64,000 nucleotides of DNA from NCBI GenBank assembly GCA_016195915.1, contig JACPYS010000058.1, positions 62,001 to 126,000 on the forward strand. Reading direction: 5' to 3'. Each line of letters opens with the position of its first letter. The stretch's first letter is position 1. The translations under genes were made by a program, and so were the position numbers. A model generated the notes under the pieces. It was not told the origin of the DNA. It was given only the letters and a program-made list of their open reading frames with translations, and did not search any database. Source of the stretch: Betaproteobacteria bacterium. GTDB lineage: Bacteria > Pseudomonadota > Gammaproteobacteria > Burkholderiales > SG8-39. Shown here in pieces: positions 46,111 to 57,643 of the stretch.

Positions 46111-46647
46111 TCAATTCTTCAATGCGCTTTCGAGCGCCGCCAGCTGCGCGCGCGCCGATGCCTCGATGACCTTGTCGCCGATTGCGACACGCACGCCGCC
46201 GATCAACTCTTGATTGACCGAAACGCTTGCTTTCACCTTGCGGCCGGTGTGCTTCTCGATACGCGCCACCAGGTCGGCGAGCTGCGCGTCATCCAGAGGG
46301 AACGCGGTTTCGACGCGCGCCTCGACCACGCCCTCGCGCTCATGCTTGAGCGCCTCGAACTGCTTGTGAATCTCACCGAGCACCGTGAGGCGCCGGTTTT
46401 CGGCCAGCACGCGGACAAAATTCTCCGCCTCGCCCGATAGTCTGCCCGAGAGAACGGAGAGGATCATTCCGGCGACCGCGGCCGTGGACAGCCGCGGATC
46501 ACGGATTGCGCGCAGCACTCGCTCGTCGGCGGCGACCTGCGTGAGATTCGCAAAGCTCGCAGACCATTCAGCAAGCCTGCCGCCGGCGTCGGCCAGGCGA
46601 AACACCGCCTCGGCATACGGACGCGCGATTGAGCTCGGCTCGGCCAT
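46111..46647 (-). CDS. atpH: ATP synthase delta subunit
   Basis: This 178-residue peripheral-stalk subunit is chosen to start at [16 protein letters not shown] (46647). The N-terminal six-helix domain and the C-terminal [26 protein letters not shown] signature are intact. It links the AtpF dimer to the top of F1. Confidence 0.94.
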   Translation of the reverse strand: MAEPSSIARPYAEAVFRLADAGGRLAEWSASFANLTQVAADERVLRAIRDPRLSTAAVAGMILSVLSGRLSGEAENFVRVLAENRRLTVLGEIHKQFEALKHEREGVVEARVETAFPLDDAQLADLVARIEKHTGRKVKASVSVNQELIGGVRVAIGDKVIEASARAQLAALESALKN

Positions 46648-46657
46648 GGACTTGGAT

Positions 46658-47128
46658 CTAGAGTTGCTGCTTGATGCCGTTGAGCAAGTCGGCGTGCGCC
46701 TTGGCATCGACTTCGCGGCGCAGGATCTTTTCCGCACCCGCCACCGCGAGCGAGGCGACTTGCTCGCGCAGCGCTTCGCGCGCCTTCGATACCTCTTGCT
46801 GAATTTCAGCCTTGGCAGCGATTTTCTCGCGCTCGCCTTCGGCCTTGGCCGAGGTCTTGGCTTCTTCGATCATCTGCGTAGCGCGCTTCTCCGCCTGCGA
46901 CACAATCTCGCTCGCCCGGTCGCGCGCGCCCGCGATTTCGACGTCAGCACGTTTCGCCGAGGACTCCAGCGCGCGCTTGCCTTGCTCGGCGGCCGCCAGG
47001 CCGTCGGCGATGGTCTTCTGCCGCTGCTCGATCGCGCGCAGCATCGGCGGCCACACGAACTTGACCGTAAACCAGATGAAAAGCGCAAACGCGACCGCTT
47101 GGGCAAACAGGGTCAGGTTGATGTTCAT
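46658..47128 (-). CDS. atpF: ATP synthase b subunit
   Basis: This is a 156-residue protein with a single N-terminal membrane helix ([22 protein letters not shown]) and a long Ala/Glu/Lys-rich coiled coil. It forms the peripheral stalk as a dimer. Length and start ([10 protein letters not shown]) are typical of beta- and gammaproteobacteria. Confidence 0.95.
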   Translation of the reverse strand: MNINLTLFAQAVAFALFIWFTVKFVWPPMLRAIEQRQKTIADGLAAAEQGKRALESSAKRADVEIAGARDRASEIVSQAEKRATQMIEEAKTSAKAEGEREKIAAKAEIQQEVSKAREALREQVASLAVAGAEKILRREVDAKAHADLLNGIKQQL

Positions 47129-47172
47129 GACGTTTCCCTAAGACTCCATGGACCGCTTGCGCGGCCGGGCGA

Positions 47173-48324
<1,152 letters not shown>

Positions 48325-48693
48325 TCAGTTCTCGCGGACGAAGATCGCCATCGCGAAAATTACCACCGTCACGAGGAACGATCCGATCAGTCCCGCCGCG
48401 ACAACGTCCTCGTACATCGTAAGCACCAGCCACAATAACAACACCATCAGGCCGATTTTTGCGGCCTCGGCGCGCAACATGCTGAGTAATGCCGGACCTG
48501 CAGACCGCGTGGCTCCCCATCCGCCTGCGACCGCAAACACCCACCCCGCTGCGATGCTGATCATGCCGCCGAGCAGCGCGGATACTCCGGTATGCTTTCC
48601 CCAGAGCAGACCCCCGGCCAGCGCCAGTACGACGGTCGCATAGGCCTGCCAGCGCAGAACCGTGCGGATCGGCTTGCTACGGACCTCGAGCAC
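48325..48693 (-). CDS. atpI: ATP synthase assembly protein subunit I
   Basis: This is a 122-residue protein with four membrane helices, starting at GTG 48693 ([18 protein letters not shown]). The only upstream alternative is a TTG inside the parB stop codon, which would add 35 poorly conserved-looking residues. AtpI proteins assist c-ring assembly and are weakly conserved. The identification rests on topology and on position between parB and atpB. Confidence 0.85.
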   Translation of the reverse strand: MLEVRSKPIRTVLRWQAYATVVLALAGGLLWGKHTGVSALLGGMISIAAGWVFAVAGGWGATRSAGPALLSMLRAEAAKIGLMVLLLWLVLTMYEDVVAAGLIGSFLVTVVIFAMAIFVREN

Positions 48694-48794
48694 GACCTTA
48701 TCGCCCCGGTGCCAGAGAAAACCGCGAGATTCTAGGGGAACGGGGCATGCTTGGTCAACGCCTGTGCGCTGCAACAATTGCGGGGTTCGCGAAA

Positions 48795-49634
48795 TCAACG
48801 CAACTTCACTATCAAACCGTCGAGATGCTCCAAGCTCGCATAACGGATCACGAGCTTGCCCGAACCCTTTTGTCCTGGCTTGATTTCAACGCTGGTGCCG
48901 AGACTCTCGGAGAGTTCCTCCTCAAGTCGCGTCAGGTCACGATCCACGCGCTTGCGCCTGCGTATTCCGCCAGTGCCCTTCAACTGAGACTGCACCAAGG
49001 CCTCCGTTTCGCGCACCGACAGTCCGCGCGCCGCAACCTTGTTTGCGGCCTCGATCTGGCGCGCGGCGTCGAGCGCGAGCAGTGCACGCGCGTGACCCAT
49101 CTCAAGCACGCTTTCCATCAACATCGCCTGCACGGGCTTCGCGAGTCCAAGCAGGCGTAACAGATTGGTGGTCGCGCTCCTCGAACGGCCCACCGCTTCA
49201 GCAACTTGCTGATGCGTGAGTTTGAACTCCCCGGCAAGGCGAGCCAGTCCGGCGGCTTCCTCCATCGGGTTGAGATTCTCGCGTTGGATGTTCTCGATCA
49301 GTGACATGGCCAAAGCGGACTCGTCGGGAACTTCGCGGACGATCGCTGGCACCATTTCGAGGCCAGCCATTTGCGCCGCGCGCCAACGGCGCTCTCCTGC
49401 GATCAATTCATACCGGTCGCGCTCGATCGGCCGCACCAGGACCGGCTGCATCAGGCCTTGAGCCTTGATCGAGGCAGCAAGCTCGGCGAGCGCTTCCTGG
49501 TCCATGCGCGTACGCGGCTGATATTTGCCAGGGCGGATACGGTTGACCGGCAAGCTGCCGAGCGCGTCGCGCGGCGGCGAATCCGAGCCGAGCAACGCAT
49601 CCAGGCCGCGTCCGAGCCCCTTCGGTTTGATCAT
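48795..49634 (-). CDS. parB: Chromosome-partitioning protein ParB
   Basis: This 279-residue CTPase and parS-binding clamp has the CTP-binding GERRWRAAQMAG motif. The DNA-binding helix-turn-helix is LTHQQVAEAVGRSRSATTNLLRLL, and the C-terminal dimer domain ends LEHLDGLIVKLR. It acts with ParA on the two parS sites at 53010-53057. It starts seven bases after the parA stop. Confidence 0.96.
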   Translation of the reverse strand: MIKPKGLGRGLDALLGSDSPPRDALGSLPVNRIRPGKYQPRTRMDQEALAELAASIKAQGLMQPVLVRPIERDRYELIAGERRWRAAQMAGLEMVPAIVREVPDESALAMSLIENIQRENLNPMEEAAGLARLAGEFKLTHQQVAEAVGRSRSATTNLLRLLGLAKPVQAMLMESVLEMGHARALLALDAARQIEAANKVAARGLSVRETEALVQSQLKGTGGIRRRKRVDRDLTRLEEELSESLGTSVEIKPGQKGSGKLVIRYASLEHLDGLIVKLR

Positions 49635-49641
49635 GGTCTGT

Positions 49642-50433
49642 TCACGCGCTCACGGCGCGATTCTCCGTTTCGATGTCACGCGCAAGGATTTCCTGCACCA
49701 GCGCAAGATAGGCCTGCGCTCCCCTGGACGCGCGGTCCCAGACCACGGCCGGCGTGCCATAGCTGGGGGCTTCCGCCAGCCGTACGTTGCGCGGAACCAG
49801 CGTGCGATAGACCTTTTCGCCGAAGTGTTCTTCCAGCTGCGCTGAAACCTGCTGCGAAAGCGTATTTCGCGCGTCGTACATGGTCCGCAGCAGGCCCGCG
49901 ATCTCGAGCTGCGGATTCAGGTTCGAGCGCACCCTCTTGACCGTTCCAACCAGGTCCGAGAGTCCTTCCAGCGCGTAGTACTCGCACTGCATTGGAATCA
50001 ATACCTTTTGCGCCGCGACCAAAGCATTCAAGGTCAACAGCGAAAGCGACGGCGGGCAATCGATCAGGATGTAGTCGTACTCGGTGGCCAGCGGGGCGAG
50101 CGCGCTCTTGAGCCTTGATTCGCGATTCGGCAGCTCGACGAGCTCGACTTCGGCACCCGCCAGTTCGCGGTTGGCGGGCAACAGGTCGTAGGAACCCGAC
50201 TCCGAGCGCGCCATGACGCTCGACGCTTCGCCGAGGCCGAGCAGCACGTGATAAATAGTGCGTGCGAGTTTGCGTTTGTCGATGCCGCTGCCCATGGTCG
50301 CGTTGCCTTGGGGATCGAGGTCCACGAGCAGGACGCGTCTTCCCTGCCCGGCGAGCCCTGCCGCGAGGTTGACGCTCGTAGTCGTCTTGCCCACACCGCC
50401 CTTCTGGTTCACCACGGCGAACAGGCGCGCCAT
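49642..50433 (-). CDS. parA: Chromosome-partitioning ATPase ParA
   Basis: This 263-residue deviant-Walker ATPase has VNQKGGVGKTTTSVNLA at the N-terminus, VDLDPQGNATMG and the switch region DCPPSLSLLTLNAL. It forms gradients on the nucleoid that move ParB-parS complexes. It lies three bases behind rsmG in the conserved mnmG-rsmG-parAB order. Confidence 0.96.
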   Translation of the reverse strand: MARLFAVVNQKGGVGKTTTSVNLAAGLAGQGRRVLLVDLDPQGNATMGSGIDKRKLARTIYHVLLGLGEASSVMARSESGSYDLLPANRELAGAEVELVELPNRESRLKSALAPLATEYDYILIDCPPSLSLLTLNALVAAQKVLIPMQCEYYALEGLSDLVGTVKRVRSNLNPQLEIAGLLRTMYDARNTLSQQVSAQLEEHFGEKVYRTLVPRNVRLAEAPSYGTPAVVWDRASRGAQAYLALVQEILARDIETENRAVSA

Positions 50434-50436
50434 GGC

Positions 50437-51063
50437 TCAGAGATCCCTGTGGCAAAGGACCAGGTGTCGCTCGGCCGCGACGAGGGGAATGTCCAGTACC
50501 ACGACCTTGTCGCACCGAAATCCCGACGGGAGCCGCGCAAGTTCCTCGTGGGGGTAGACGCCCTTCATCGCAGCAAACTGCCCTCCCCGTCGCACCAGAT
50601 GCCGGCTCGAATTGAGAAAATCCGCGAGCTCCGCAAATGCACGCGAGATTACGCAAGCAAATTTTTCGCGCGGTTGCCAGTCCTCCGCACGCAGATTCAC
50701 AACGGTCACGTTGCCCAGGCCGAGCTCGGTCACCGCCTGCTTCAGAAACGTCGCTTTCTTATGGCCCGAGTCGTTTAGGCTGATTGGGCGCTCCGGCTGT
50801 GCAATCGCCAGTGGGATGCCCGGCAACCCGGCGCCAGAGCCTATGTCGGCGATCGGCCCCGCGGCAAGATACGGGACGACAGCCAGCGAATCCAGCAAGT
50901 GATGGGTCACCATTTTCCCCGGTTCGCGAATCGCGGTCAGGTTGTAGGTCTTGTTCCACTTGAGGAGTAACTCGAGGTAGGCAAGTAATCTTGCCTCCGC
51001 CCCGTCGGGGAGGAATATGCGCAAGTCGGCGAGCCCGCGCGCCAGCATCGCCGCCGGGATCAT
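50437..51063 (-). CDS. rsmG: 16S rRNA (guanine-N7) methyltransferase
   Basis: This 208-residue SAM-dependent enzyme methylates G527 of 16S rRNA. The SAM site is [18 protein letters not shown], preceded by [26 protein letters not shown], the family signature. Its ATG overlaps the mnmG stop (ATGA). Confidence 0.96.
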   Translation of the reverse strand: MIPAAMLARGLADLRIFLPDGAEARLLAYLELLLKWNKTYNLTAIREPGKMVTHHLLDSLAVVPYLAAGPIADIGSGAGLPGIPLAIAQPERPISLNDSGHKKATFLKQAVTELGLGNVTVVNLRAEDWQPREKFACVISRAFAELADFLNSSRHLVRRGGQFAAMKGVYPHEELARLPSGFRCDKVVVLDIPLVAAERHLVLCHRDL

Positions 51064-52964
51064 GCCGCGGTCCGCGATTGCTTGAGTCCGCGACGCAGAT
51101 GCACCAGCAGGAGCGAAATCGCGGCGGGAGTCACACCCGAGATGCGCGCAGCCTGTCCCACCGTTTCGGGTTTGTGTCGATCTAGTTTCTGCTGTACTTC
51201 GATGGACAGTCCCCGCACTTGCCGATAATCGAGTTCGGCCGGCAGCCGCAGAGAGTCTTGAGCCTCGCGCCGACCGACTTCATCTTTTTGTCGTTCGATG
51301 TAGCCGGCGTATTTGGCCTGTATTTCCACTTGCCGGGCAACCTGATCATCCGCTCCCTGAAATGCCGCGGAGGGCACTGCGCCGGGCAAGCTCATCAGGC
51401 TCGCATACGTAACATCTGGTCTGCGCAATAACTCCAAGAGCGAGTGCTCACGTTCGATTTGCTTGCCAAGCACGCGCTCAGCATCTGCGGCGGACAAAAT
51501 CCGTGGATTGAGCCACGTTGACTTCAGTCGCTCATGTTCTACTGCGATCGCCTCCCGCTTGCGCTCGAAGGCTTCCCACCGCACGTCATCCACGACCCCC
51601 AGCCTTCGGCCGGTTTCGGTCAGACGCAAGTCCGCATTGTCCTCGCGGAGCATCAACCGAAACTCTGCTCGGCTGGTAAACATTCGGTAGGGTTCCGACA
51701 CACCCCGGACGATCAGATCGTCAACCAGGACGCCCAGATAGGCCTCATCGCGGCGGGGACACCATGCCGCTTCCCCCTTTGCCGCCAAGGCGGCATTCAC
51801 ACCAGCAAGCAAGCCTTGAGCGGCAGCTTCCTCATAGCCGGTCGTGCCATTGATTTGACCAGCGAAATATAGACCTGGGATCGACTTCGTTTCAAGTGAG
51901 GACTTGAGATCGCGCGGATCGAAGTAATCGTACTCGATCGCGTAACCTGGACGAAGGATGTGTGCTTGCTGTAGCCCATTGATCGAATGCAATAAATCCA
52001 ACTGAACGTCAAACGGAAGACTCGTCGATATCCCGTTCGGGTAATACTCGTTGGTGGTGAGCCCCTCGGGTTCAAGAAAGATTTGGTGGCTGGGCTTTTC
52101 GGAAAAGCGATGAACCTTGTCTTCAATCGAAGGGCAGTACCGAGGTCCAACACCCTTGATCACGCCCGTAAACATCGGTGAACGATCCAGCCCGCGCCGG
52201 ATGATATCGTGCGTTCTCTGGTTGGTATGGGTAATCCAGCAGGGCAACTGAGGGGGATGCATCTCACGGCGACCGATAAAGGAAAACACCGGCACCGGAT
52301 CGTCTCCGGGTTGCACAGCCATCACGGAAAAATTGATACTGCGGCCATCGATGCGCGGTGGTGTTCCCGTCTTAAGGCGCCCCACCGGAAGCTGAAGTTC
52401 CCGCAGGCGTTTGGCCAGGGTTACGGACGCCGGATCGCCCGCACGGCCCGCTTGGTACTGGTCGAGTCCGACGTGAATCAACCCGCCAAGGAAAGTGCCG
52501 GTGGTCAGGACGACTGCGCGGCTCCGAAATCGGATTCCGACCTGAGTGGCGACTCCCGCCGCCCTGTCGCCGTCAAGCAGGATGTCATCAACCGGTTGCT
52601 GAAACAGTGTCAAATTCGGCTGGTTTTCAATCCGGAGCCGGATTGCTTGGCGATAGAGGATACGATCAGCCTGAGCGCGAGTGGCGCGCACTGCCGCGCC
52701 CTTGGAAGCGTTCAGCGTCCGAAACTGGATTCCGGCTTCGTCGGTGGCGAGACCCATCGCTCCGCCAAGCGCATCGACCTCCTTCACCAGATGCCCCTTT
52801 CCGATCCCTCCGATCGAGGGATTGCAGGACATTTGCCCGAGCGATTCGATGCTGTGCGTGAGCAGCAATGTGCGGGATCCTGTTCGCGCGCTTGCGAGCG
52901 CGGCCTCGGTGCCGGCGTGGCCGCCGCCAACTACGATGACATCAAATTCGGTCGGAAAAAGCAC
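51060..52964 (-). CDS. mnmG: tRNA uridine-5-carboxymethylaminomethyl modification enzyme
   Basis: This FAD enzyme works with MnmE to modify the wobble uridine of several tRNAs. The chosen GTG at 52964 gives a 634-residue protein beginning [15 protein letters not shown], the standard beta-proteobacterial start. A TTG eight codons upstream is possible. The FAD site is [12 protein letters not shown] and the family signature is [12 protein letters not shown]. It is the first gene of the mnmG-rsmG-parAB-atp run; parS sites lie upstream. Confidence 0.95.
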   Translation of the reverse strand: MLFPTEFDVIVVGGGHAGTEAALASARTGSRTLLLTHSIESLGQMSCNPSIGGIGKGHLVKEVDALGGAMGLATDEAGIQFRTLNASKGAAVRATRAQADRILYRQAIRLRIENQPNLTLFQQPVDDILLDGDRAAGVATQVGIRFRSRAVVLTTGTFLGGLIHVGLDQYQAGRAGDPASVTLAKRLRELQLPVGRLKTGTPPRIDGRSINFSVMAVQPGDDPVPVFSFIGRREMHPPQLPCWITHTNQRTHDIIRRGLDRSPMFTGVIKGVGPRYCPSIEDKVHRFSEKPSHQIFLEPEGLTTNEYYPNGISTSLPFDVQLDLLHSINGLQQAHILRPGYAIEYDYFDPRDLKSSLETKSIPGLYFAGQINGTTGYEEAAAQGLLAGVNAALAAKGEAAWCPRRDEAYLGVLVDDLIVRGVSEPYRMFTSRAEFRLMLREDNADLRLTETGRRLGVVDDVRWEAFERKREAIAVEHERLKSTWLNPRILSAADAERVLGKQIEREHSLLELLRRPDVTYASLMSLPGAVPSAAFQGADDQVARQVEIQAKYAGYIERQKDEVGRREAQDSLRLPAELDYRQVRGLSIEVQQKLDRHKPETVGQAARISGVTPAAISLLLVHLRRGLKQSRTAA

Positions 52965-53009
52965 GGATGGATCCTGCGGGAGGCGCAATCATACGTGAAT
53001 AGGTATGTG

Positions 53010-53023
53010 GTTTCACGTGAAAC
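53010..53023. other. parS centromere site 1
   Basis: GTTTCACGTGAAAC is a perfect 14-base ParB-binding palindrome. It lies 46 bases upstream of the mnmG start, in the only sizeable gap of this part of the window. Confidence 0.9.
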
Positions 53024-53043
53024 ATTTGAGGCAGGAAACGGAT

Positions 53044-53057
53044 GTTTCACGTGAAAC
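53044..53057. other. parS centromere site 2
   Basis: This is a second perfect GTTTCACGTGAAAC, separated by 20 bases from the first. Together with parAB it marks the origin-proximal partition region. The rest of the 235-base gap is AT-rich without other recognised signals. Confidence 0.9.
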
Positions 53058-53199
53058 GTTCTCCGCGCCTCGGTTTTCGAATCGACTGTAACTATATGTA
53101 TTTCAGCAGGTTGCCTATTTCCTTTGCCACCTTTCATAGCGGCATTCCGCAGGCTCCGCGAAGGTTTGTGAGACAATCCGGCGCCGCAATTTTCCGCCT

Positions 53200-54375
53200 G
53201 TGATCTCCCTCTCCCGCTACCGCGTCCTACTCGCCAATCGCCCCCTGCGTTCGCTCGCAATCGCCTCGATCATCGGGCGATTGCCGATTGGCGTGGCCGG
53301 GCTCGCGATCATGCTTATGACCCAGGCAGCGAGTGGCTCGTTCGCGCAGTCAGGCATCGCCACTGCGGGATACGTCGCAGGGCTCGCAATATTCTCGCCG
53401 TTACTGGGGCGCTTTATCGATCGCCACGGACCGCGACTCATCCTGGCCGGATCCGTCCTGCTCTACCCCTGCGCAATGCTGGCACTTTCGGCCGCAACGC
53501 TGTCTGTAGCACCGCGCTGGATGGTTTTGCTCACGGGACTCGCCGCGGGAGCAAGCTTTCCACCGATCACCGTATGCATGCGCACGATCATCAAGCGCCT
53601 GTTCGCTGACGACGAGCAGATCCAGACCGCCTATTCTTTGGAGTCGGTGTTGATCGAGCTGATCTTCATCGCCGGACCACTGATCGTCGCTCTCCTGGTC
53701 GCACTCATCGCGCCGCTCGCGGCCGTTGTCTTTGCCGCCGTGTGCGCTTCCATTGGTACGCTTCTGTTCCTGCGGGCGCCGGCGCTACGCGGGTGGCGAA
53801 TCGAACCCCGCGCGCAGGCAAGTCTGCTGGGACCTCTCACGGCGCCTGGTTTTGCGAGCCTTTTGATTGTCGTGCTCTTTTACAGTGCGGCGTTCGGGTT
53901 GATCGAGATTGCGGTTACGGGGTATGCGCGTTCTCGCGGACAGCCCGCTCTCGCCGGCGTGATGCTTGGTCTGATGAGTGTCGGAAGCGTTTCCGGAGCG
54001 TTGGCGTACGGGTCGCGAACCTGGCGCTGGCCTCTGGCGCAGCAGTTCGGGGCGGCGCTTGCCCTGCTGGGCGCTGGCGCTGCGCTGCTGTCAATCGTCG
54101 GCCACCCTCTTGCGTTTTCAATTGCCTGCGTACTCGCGGGCTTGATGATGTCGCCCCCGTTGATCATGCAGTCGATGCTGGTTGCGAAGGCGGTCCGCAC
54201 GGAGCATTCGACCGAGGCCTTCACGTGGGCTTCGACCAGTCTGCTCGCGGGTGTCAGCTTGGGCATCGCCGCCGGAGGCGCAATTCTCGAAGCAGGAGGA
54301 TCCGCCGAGGCCTTCCGTGCCGCATCCGCAGCCGGTTTCGTTGCCGCCGTGTTGGCCGGCATGCGGCGCGACTAA
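53200..54375 (+). CDS. Major facilitator superfamily transporter
   Basis: This is a 391-residue protein with twelve predicted membrane helices and a GTG start. The MFS loop 2-3 motif is GRFIDRHGPRLIL (motif A-like), and a long AASGSFAQSGIATAGYVAGLAIFSPLLG helix pair precedes it. It resembles drug/efflux-type carriers of the YfcJ/nitrate-like group, but no substrate can be inferred. It is divergent from mnmG and overlaps the convergent aminotransferase gene by four bases. Confidence 0.88.
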   Translation: MISLSRYRVLLANRPLRSLAIASIIGRLPIGVAGLAIMLMTQAASGSFAQSGIATAGYVAGLAIFSPLLGRFIDRHGPRLILAGSVLLYPCAMLALSAATLSVAPRWMVLLTGLAAGASFPPITVCMRTIIKRLFADDEQIQTAYSLESVLIELIFIAGPLIVALLVALIAPLAAVVFAAVCASIGTLLFLRAPALRGWRIEPRAQASLLGPLTAPGFASLLIVVLFYSAAFGLIEIAVTGYARSRGQPALAGVMLGLMSVGSVSGALAYGSRTWRWPLAQQFGAALALLGAGAALLSIVGHPLAFSIACVLAGLMMSPPLIMQSMLVAKAVRTEHSTEAFTWASTSLLAGVSLGIAAGGAILEAGGSAEAFRAASAAGFVAAVLAGMRRD

Positions 54376-55712
54376 AGTGGTGGAAAGGACGCGTTCAAAA
54401 CCACATCCAGCGCGCGGCTGAATTTTTCCACCAATTCGTCAAGCTGTGCCGGCTCGATGATGAAGGGCGGTGCAAACAGTACATGGTCGCCCCGCGTTCC
54501 ATCGACCGTCCCCCCCATCGGGTAGCACATCAACCCCTCGGCAAGCGCAGCTTTTTTCAATTGAGCGTTGAGCTTTCTCTTTGGATCAAACGGTTCCTTC
54601 TCGACACGGTCTTCAACCAACTCGAGCGTCCAGAACAATCCCCTGCCCCGTATGTCACCCACGTGCACGTGCATTTCGAACGCTGCGCGAAGCTTGGACT
54701 CGAGCATCCGCCCCATGGGTGTGACACGCTCGAGCAACCCGCCCCGGTAAAGTCTCCGGTGCACCGCGAGCGCACCTGCGCACGCCGCGGCGTGGCCAAG
54801 ATAAGTATGGCCATGCTGGAAAAATCCGCTGCCGGATACGACCGCCTGATAAATCTTGCGGGATGCGATGACGGCGCCAATGGCTTGATAGCCCGCGCCT
54901 AGCCCCTTTGCGATCGCCACCAGGTCGGGAACGATGCCCTCCTGTTCGAACGCAAAAAGTGAGCCGCAGCGCCCCATCCCGCACATCACTTCGTCGAGGA
55001 TGAGCAACACGCCGTGACGGTCGCAAACCTCGCGCATCCGCCGGAAATAGCCGGGCACGGGAGGAACGGTACCGATGGTGGCGCCCCCCACGGTCTCGGC
55101 CACAAATGCGATCACACTGTCCGCGCCAAGCGCAAGAATCCTGCTTTCGAGCTCTTGCGCCAACCTCTCGCCGTACTGTTCTTCGGCTTCGCCGGGCTGC
55201 CTGCCGCGGTAAGCGTAACAGGGCGATACGTGTGTCGCCTCGATGAGCAACGGTTCGAACTGCTTGCGCCGCGCCGCGTTTCCGCCGACAGCGAGCGCGC
55301 CCAGCGTATTGCCGTGGTAGGACTGCCGGCGCGCGATGATGTGTCGGCGCCGCGGCTGGCCGACTTCTATGAAGTACTGTCGCGCGAGCTTGAGGGCGGC
55401 CTCCATGGCCTCGGACCCGCCGGAGACAAAATAGACACGCTCCATTTCCGGCGGCGAGTGCCGAATGAGTTCCTCGGCCAACGCCTCCATCGGCTCATTG
55501 GTGAAGAACGACGTATGCGCGAATGCCAAGCGTTCCAACTGCTGCTGGATCGCCTCGATGACGGTGCGATCCGAGTGCCCGAGGCACGATACCGCCGCCC
55601 CGCCGCAAGCATCCAGGTAGCGCTTGCCGTGCGCATCGATCAGGTAGGCCCCGTCGCCGCCTACGGCAACCGGATAATCGTCAAGCGGATTGCGGTGGAA
55701 AACCTTGCTCAC
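54372..55712 (-). CDS. Class III PLP-dependent aminotransferase
   Basis: This 446-residue protein belongs to the ornithine/omega-aminotransferase fold. It has [21 protein letters not shown] (PLP phosphate contact), [55 protein letters not shown] (Asp and Schiff-base Lys) and [18 protein letters not shown]. Annotated relatives are often called aspartate-family or beta-alanine-type aminotransferases. It is translationally coupled to pckG (ATGA overlap). The amino donor is unknown. Confidence 0.9.
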   Translation of the reverse strand: MSKVFHRNPLDDYPVAVGGDGAYLIDAHGKRYLDACGGAAVSCLGHSDRTVIEAIQQQLERLAFAHTSFFTNEPMEALAEELIRHSPPEMERVYFVSGGSEAMEAALKLARQYFIEVGQPRRRHIIARRQSYHGNTLGALAVGGNAARRKQFEPLLIEATHVSPCYAYRGRQPGEAEEQYGERLAQELESRILALGADSVIAFVAETVGGATIGTVPPVPGYFRRMREVCDRHGVLLILDEVMCGMGRCGSLFAFEQEGIVPDLVAIAKGLGAGYQAIGAVIASRKIYQAVVSGSGFFQHGHTYLGHAAACAGALAVHRRLYRGGLLERVTPMGRMLESKLRAAFEMHVHVGDIRGRGLFWTLELVEDRVEKEPFDPKRKLNAQLKKAALAEGLMCYPMGGTVDGTRGDHVLFAPPFIIEPAQLDELVEKFSRALDVVLNASFPPL

Positions 55713-57574
55713 GCTTCCAGCTGAGCATGCAGCTTCGCGCGGCGCTGCTCGAGCGCCGCGGGTAAATGGTCGCCAAGCTTCTCGAACAGTTCGTCATGCG
55801 AGGCAAGCTCCGCCCGCCACGCGGGAGCATCCACTCTGGTAATCTCGCCAAACTGCTCCCGCGAGAATTGTTCGAGACCGTTCCAGGCAAGATCCTCCCA
55901 GCGCGGCATCAACCCAAGCGGCGTTTCGATCGCACCCGCCTTCCCCTGGCAGCATTCGACCACCCACTTGAGCACGCGCATGTTTTCGCCGTATCCAGGC
56001 CATATGAATTTTCCGCTCGCGTCGCGCCTGAACCAATTCACGCGGAAAAGACGCGGCGGGTTCTCAACCGAGGTGCCCATCTTCAGCCAATGGGCGAAGT
56101 AATCGCCCATGTTGTAACCGCAAAACGCAAGCATCGCCATCGGATCGCGGCGCACAACGCCCACCTTCCCGGTAATCGCGGCAGTGGTTTCCGATCCAAG
56201 CGTGGCGGCCATATAAACGCCATCCTCCCAACTTGGCGCCTCGACCACCAGCGGTACTGTGCCGCCTCGCCGACCGCCGAAGAGAAATGCGCTGATCGGG
56301 ACGCCCGCGGGATCCTCCCAAGCGGGATCGATCGACGGGCACTGCGCGGCCGGTACCGTGAAGCGAGAATTCGGGTGTGCCGCAAGCCCTCCCGATTTCT
56401 TGCCTGCCTCGGGCGTCCACGCCTTGCCCTGCCAGTCGATGAGGCTGGCTGGAGCCGTATCCGTCATGCCCTCCCACCACACGTCTCCTTCGGGCGTGAG
56501 CGCGACATTGGTGAAGATGGTATTGGCGTGCAGCATGTTCATGGCGTTGAGGTTCGTTTGAACCGATGTCCCTGGAGCCACGCCGAAGAACCCAGCTTCC
56601 GGATTGATCGCGTGAAACCGGCCGTCTTTCCCCGGCTTGATCCAAGCAATGTCCTCGCCAATTGTTGTCACTTTCCAGCCTTTAAGCGGGGCTGGGGGAA
56701 TCAGCATGGCAAGATTGGTCTTTCCGCAAGCGCTCGGAAACGCCGCTGAAATATAGCTTTTCTGTCCGTCGGGTGCCTCCAGACCGAGAATCAGCATGTG
56801 CTCCGCGAGCCAGCCCTCGTCCCGTGCCATGACCGAGGCGATCCTCAATGCGAGACATTTCTTTCCCAGCAGGGCGTTGCCGCCGTAGCCCGAGCCGAAG
56901 GACCAGATCTCGCGCGTTTCCGGAAAATGGACAATCCACTTCTCTTCCTTGTTGCATGGCCAGGGAACGTCCTCGAAGCGATTCCCGGCAGCGTCCACCA
57001 GAGGCGCGCCGACGGAATGCACGCACGGCACGAACTCGCCATCGGCTCCGAGTTGCTCGACCACCGGGCGGCCCATGCGGGTCATGATGCGCATGCTCAC
57101 CACTACATAGGCCGAATCGGTGATCTCGACGCCGATCTGCGCGATGGGGGATCCTATCGGACCCATCGAGAACGGCACCACATACATCGTTCGTCCGCGC
57201 ATGCATCCGTCGAACAGGCGAGCGAGCGTCGTACGCATCTGCGCTGGCGCTATCCAGTTGTTGGTCGGGCCAGCATCGTCCCGTTTCGCGCTGCAGATGA
57301 AAGTGCGATCCTCCATGCGTGCGACGTCGCTCGGATCCGAGCGCGCAAGGAAACTGTTCGGCCGAAGTTTCTCATTGAGTTTCAGGAGTGCACCGCTTTG
57401 CACGAGTTCCGCGCAAAGGCCGTCGTACTCCGTCGCGCTGCCATCGCACCACAAGATGCGGTCCGGCTTCGCAAGGACCGCGACCTCCGCAACCCATAGT
57501 CGCAATCGCCTGTGCTGAACATAGGCGGGGGCGTTGGAGGAATTGTCGCTGCAGTCGCTCATGAGCGCGGGCAT
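55709..57574 (-). CDS. pckG: Phosphoenolpyruvate carboxykinase (GTP)
   Basis: This 621-residue enzyme decarboxylates and phosphorylates oxaloacetate with GTP to PEP in gluconeogenesis. The kinase-1a P-loop containing the reactive Cys is [31 protein letters not shown] and [17 protein letters not shown] are GTP-type signatures, as is the length. ATG codons at 57574 and 57562 are both possible starts. A terminator separates it from the gene upstream. Confidence 0.96.
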   Translation of the reverse strand: MPALMSDCSDNSSNAPAYVQHRRLRLWVAEVAVLAKPDRILWCDGSATEYDGLCAELVQSGALLKLNEKLRPNSFLARSDPSDVARMEDRTFICSAKRDDAGPTNNWIAPAQMRTTLARLFDGCMRGRTMYVVPFSMGPIGSPIAQIGVEITDSAYVVVSMRIMTRMGRPVVEQLGADGEFVPCVHSVGAPLVDAAGNRFEDVPWPCNKEEKWIVHFPETREIWSFGSGYGGNALLGKKCLALRIASVMARDEGWLAEHMLILGLEAPDGQKSYISAAFPSACGKTNLAMLIPPAPLKGWKVTTIGEDIAWIKPGKDGRFHAINPEAGFFGVAPGTSVQTNLNAMNMLHANTIFTNVALTPEGDVWWEGMTDTAPASLIDWQGKAWTPEAGKKSGGLAAHPNSRFTVPAAQCPSIDPAWEDPAGVPISAFLFGGRRGGTVPLVVEAPSWEDGVYMAATLGSETTAAITGKVGVVRRDPMAMLAFCGYNMGDYFAHWLKMGTSVENPPRLFRVNWFRRDASGKFIWPGYGENMRVLKWVVECCQGKAGAIETPLGLMPRWEDLAWNGLEQFSREQFGEITRVDAPAWRAELASHDELFEKLGDHLPAALEQRRAKLHAQLEA

Positions 57575-57585
57575 GGGGTCAGGCT

Positions 57586-57615
57586 CCCAAAAAACAAACG
57601 GCCCGCGAGGGGCCG
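57586..57615 (-). terminator. Rho-independent terminator after the abrB-type gene
   Basis: On the minus strand a six-base-pair stem CGGCCC/GGGCCG around a five-base loop (57599-57615) is followed by GTTTGTTTTTTGGG. It lies 29 bases past the stop of the AbrB-type gene at 57644, ending the rpmH-to-abrB transcription unit before pckG. Confidence 0.75.
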
Positions 57616-57643
57616 GGATGACAGGCGACGGAATTTTAGCACT

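Noticed and set aside
48694-48798. N-terminal extension of atpI from a TTG inside the parB stop codon
   Set aside because: The extra residues are not membrane-like, and the length from GTG 48693 fits the family better.
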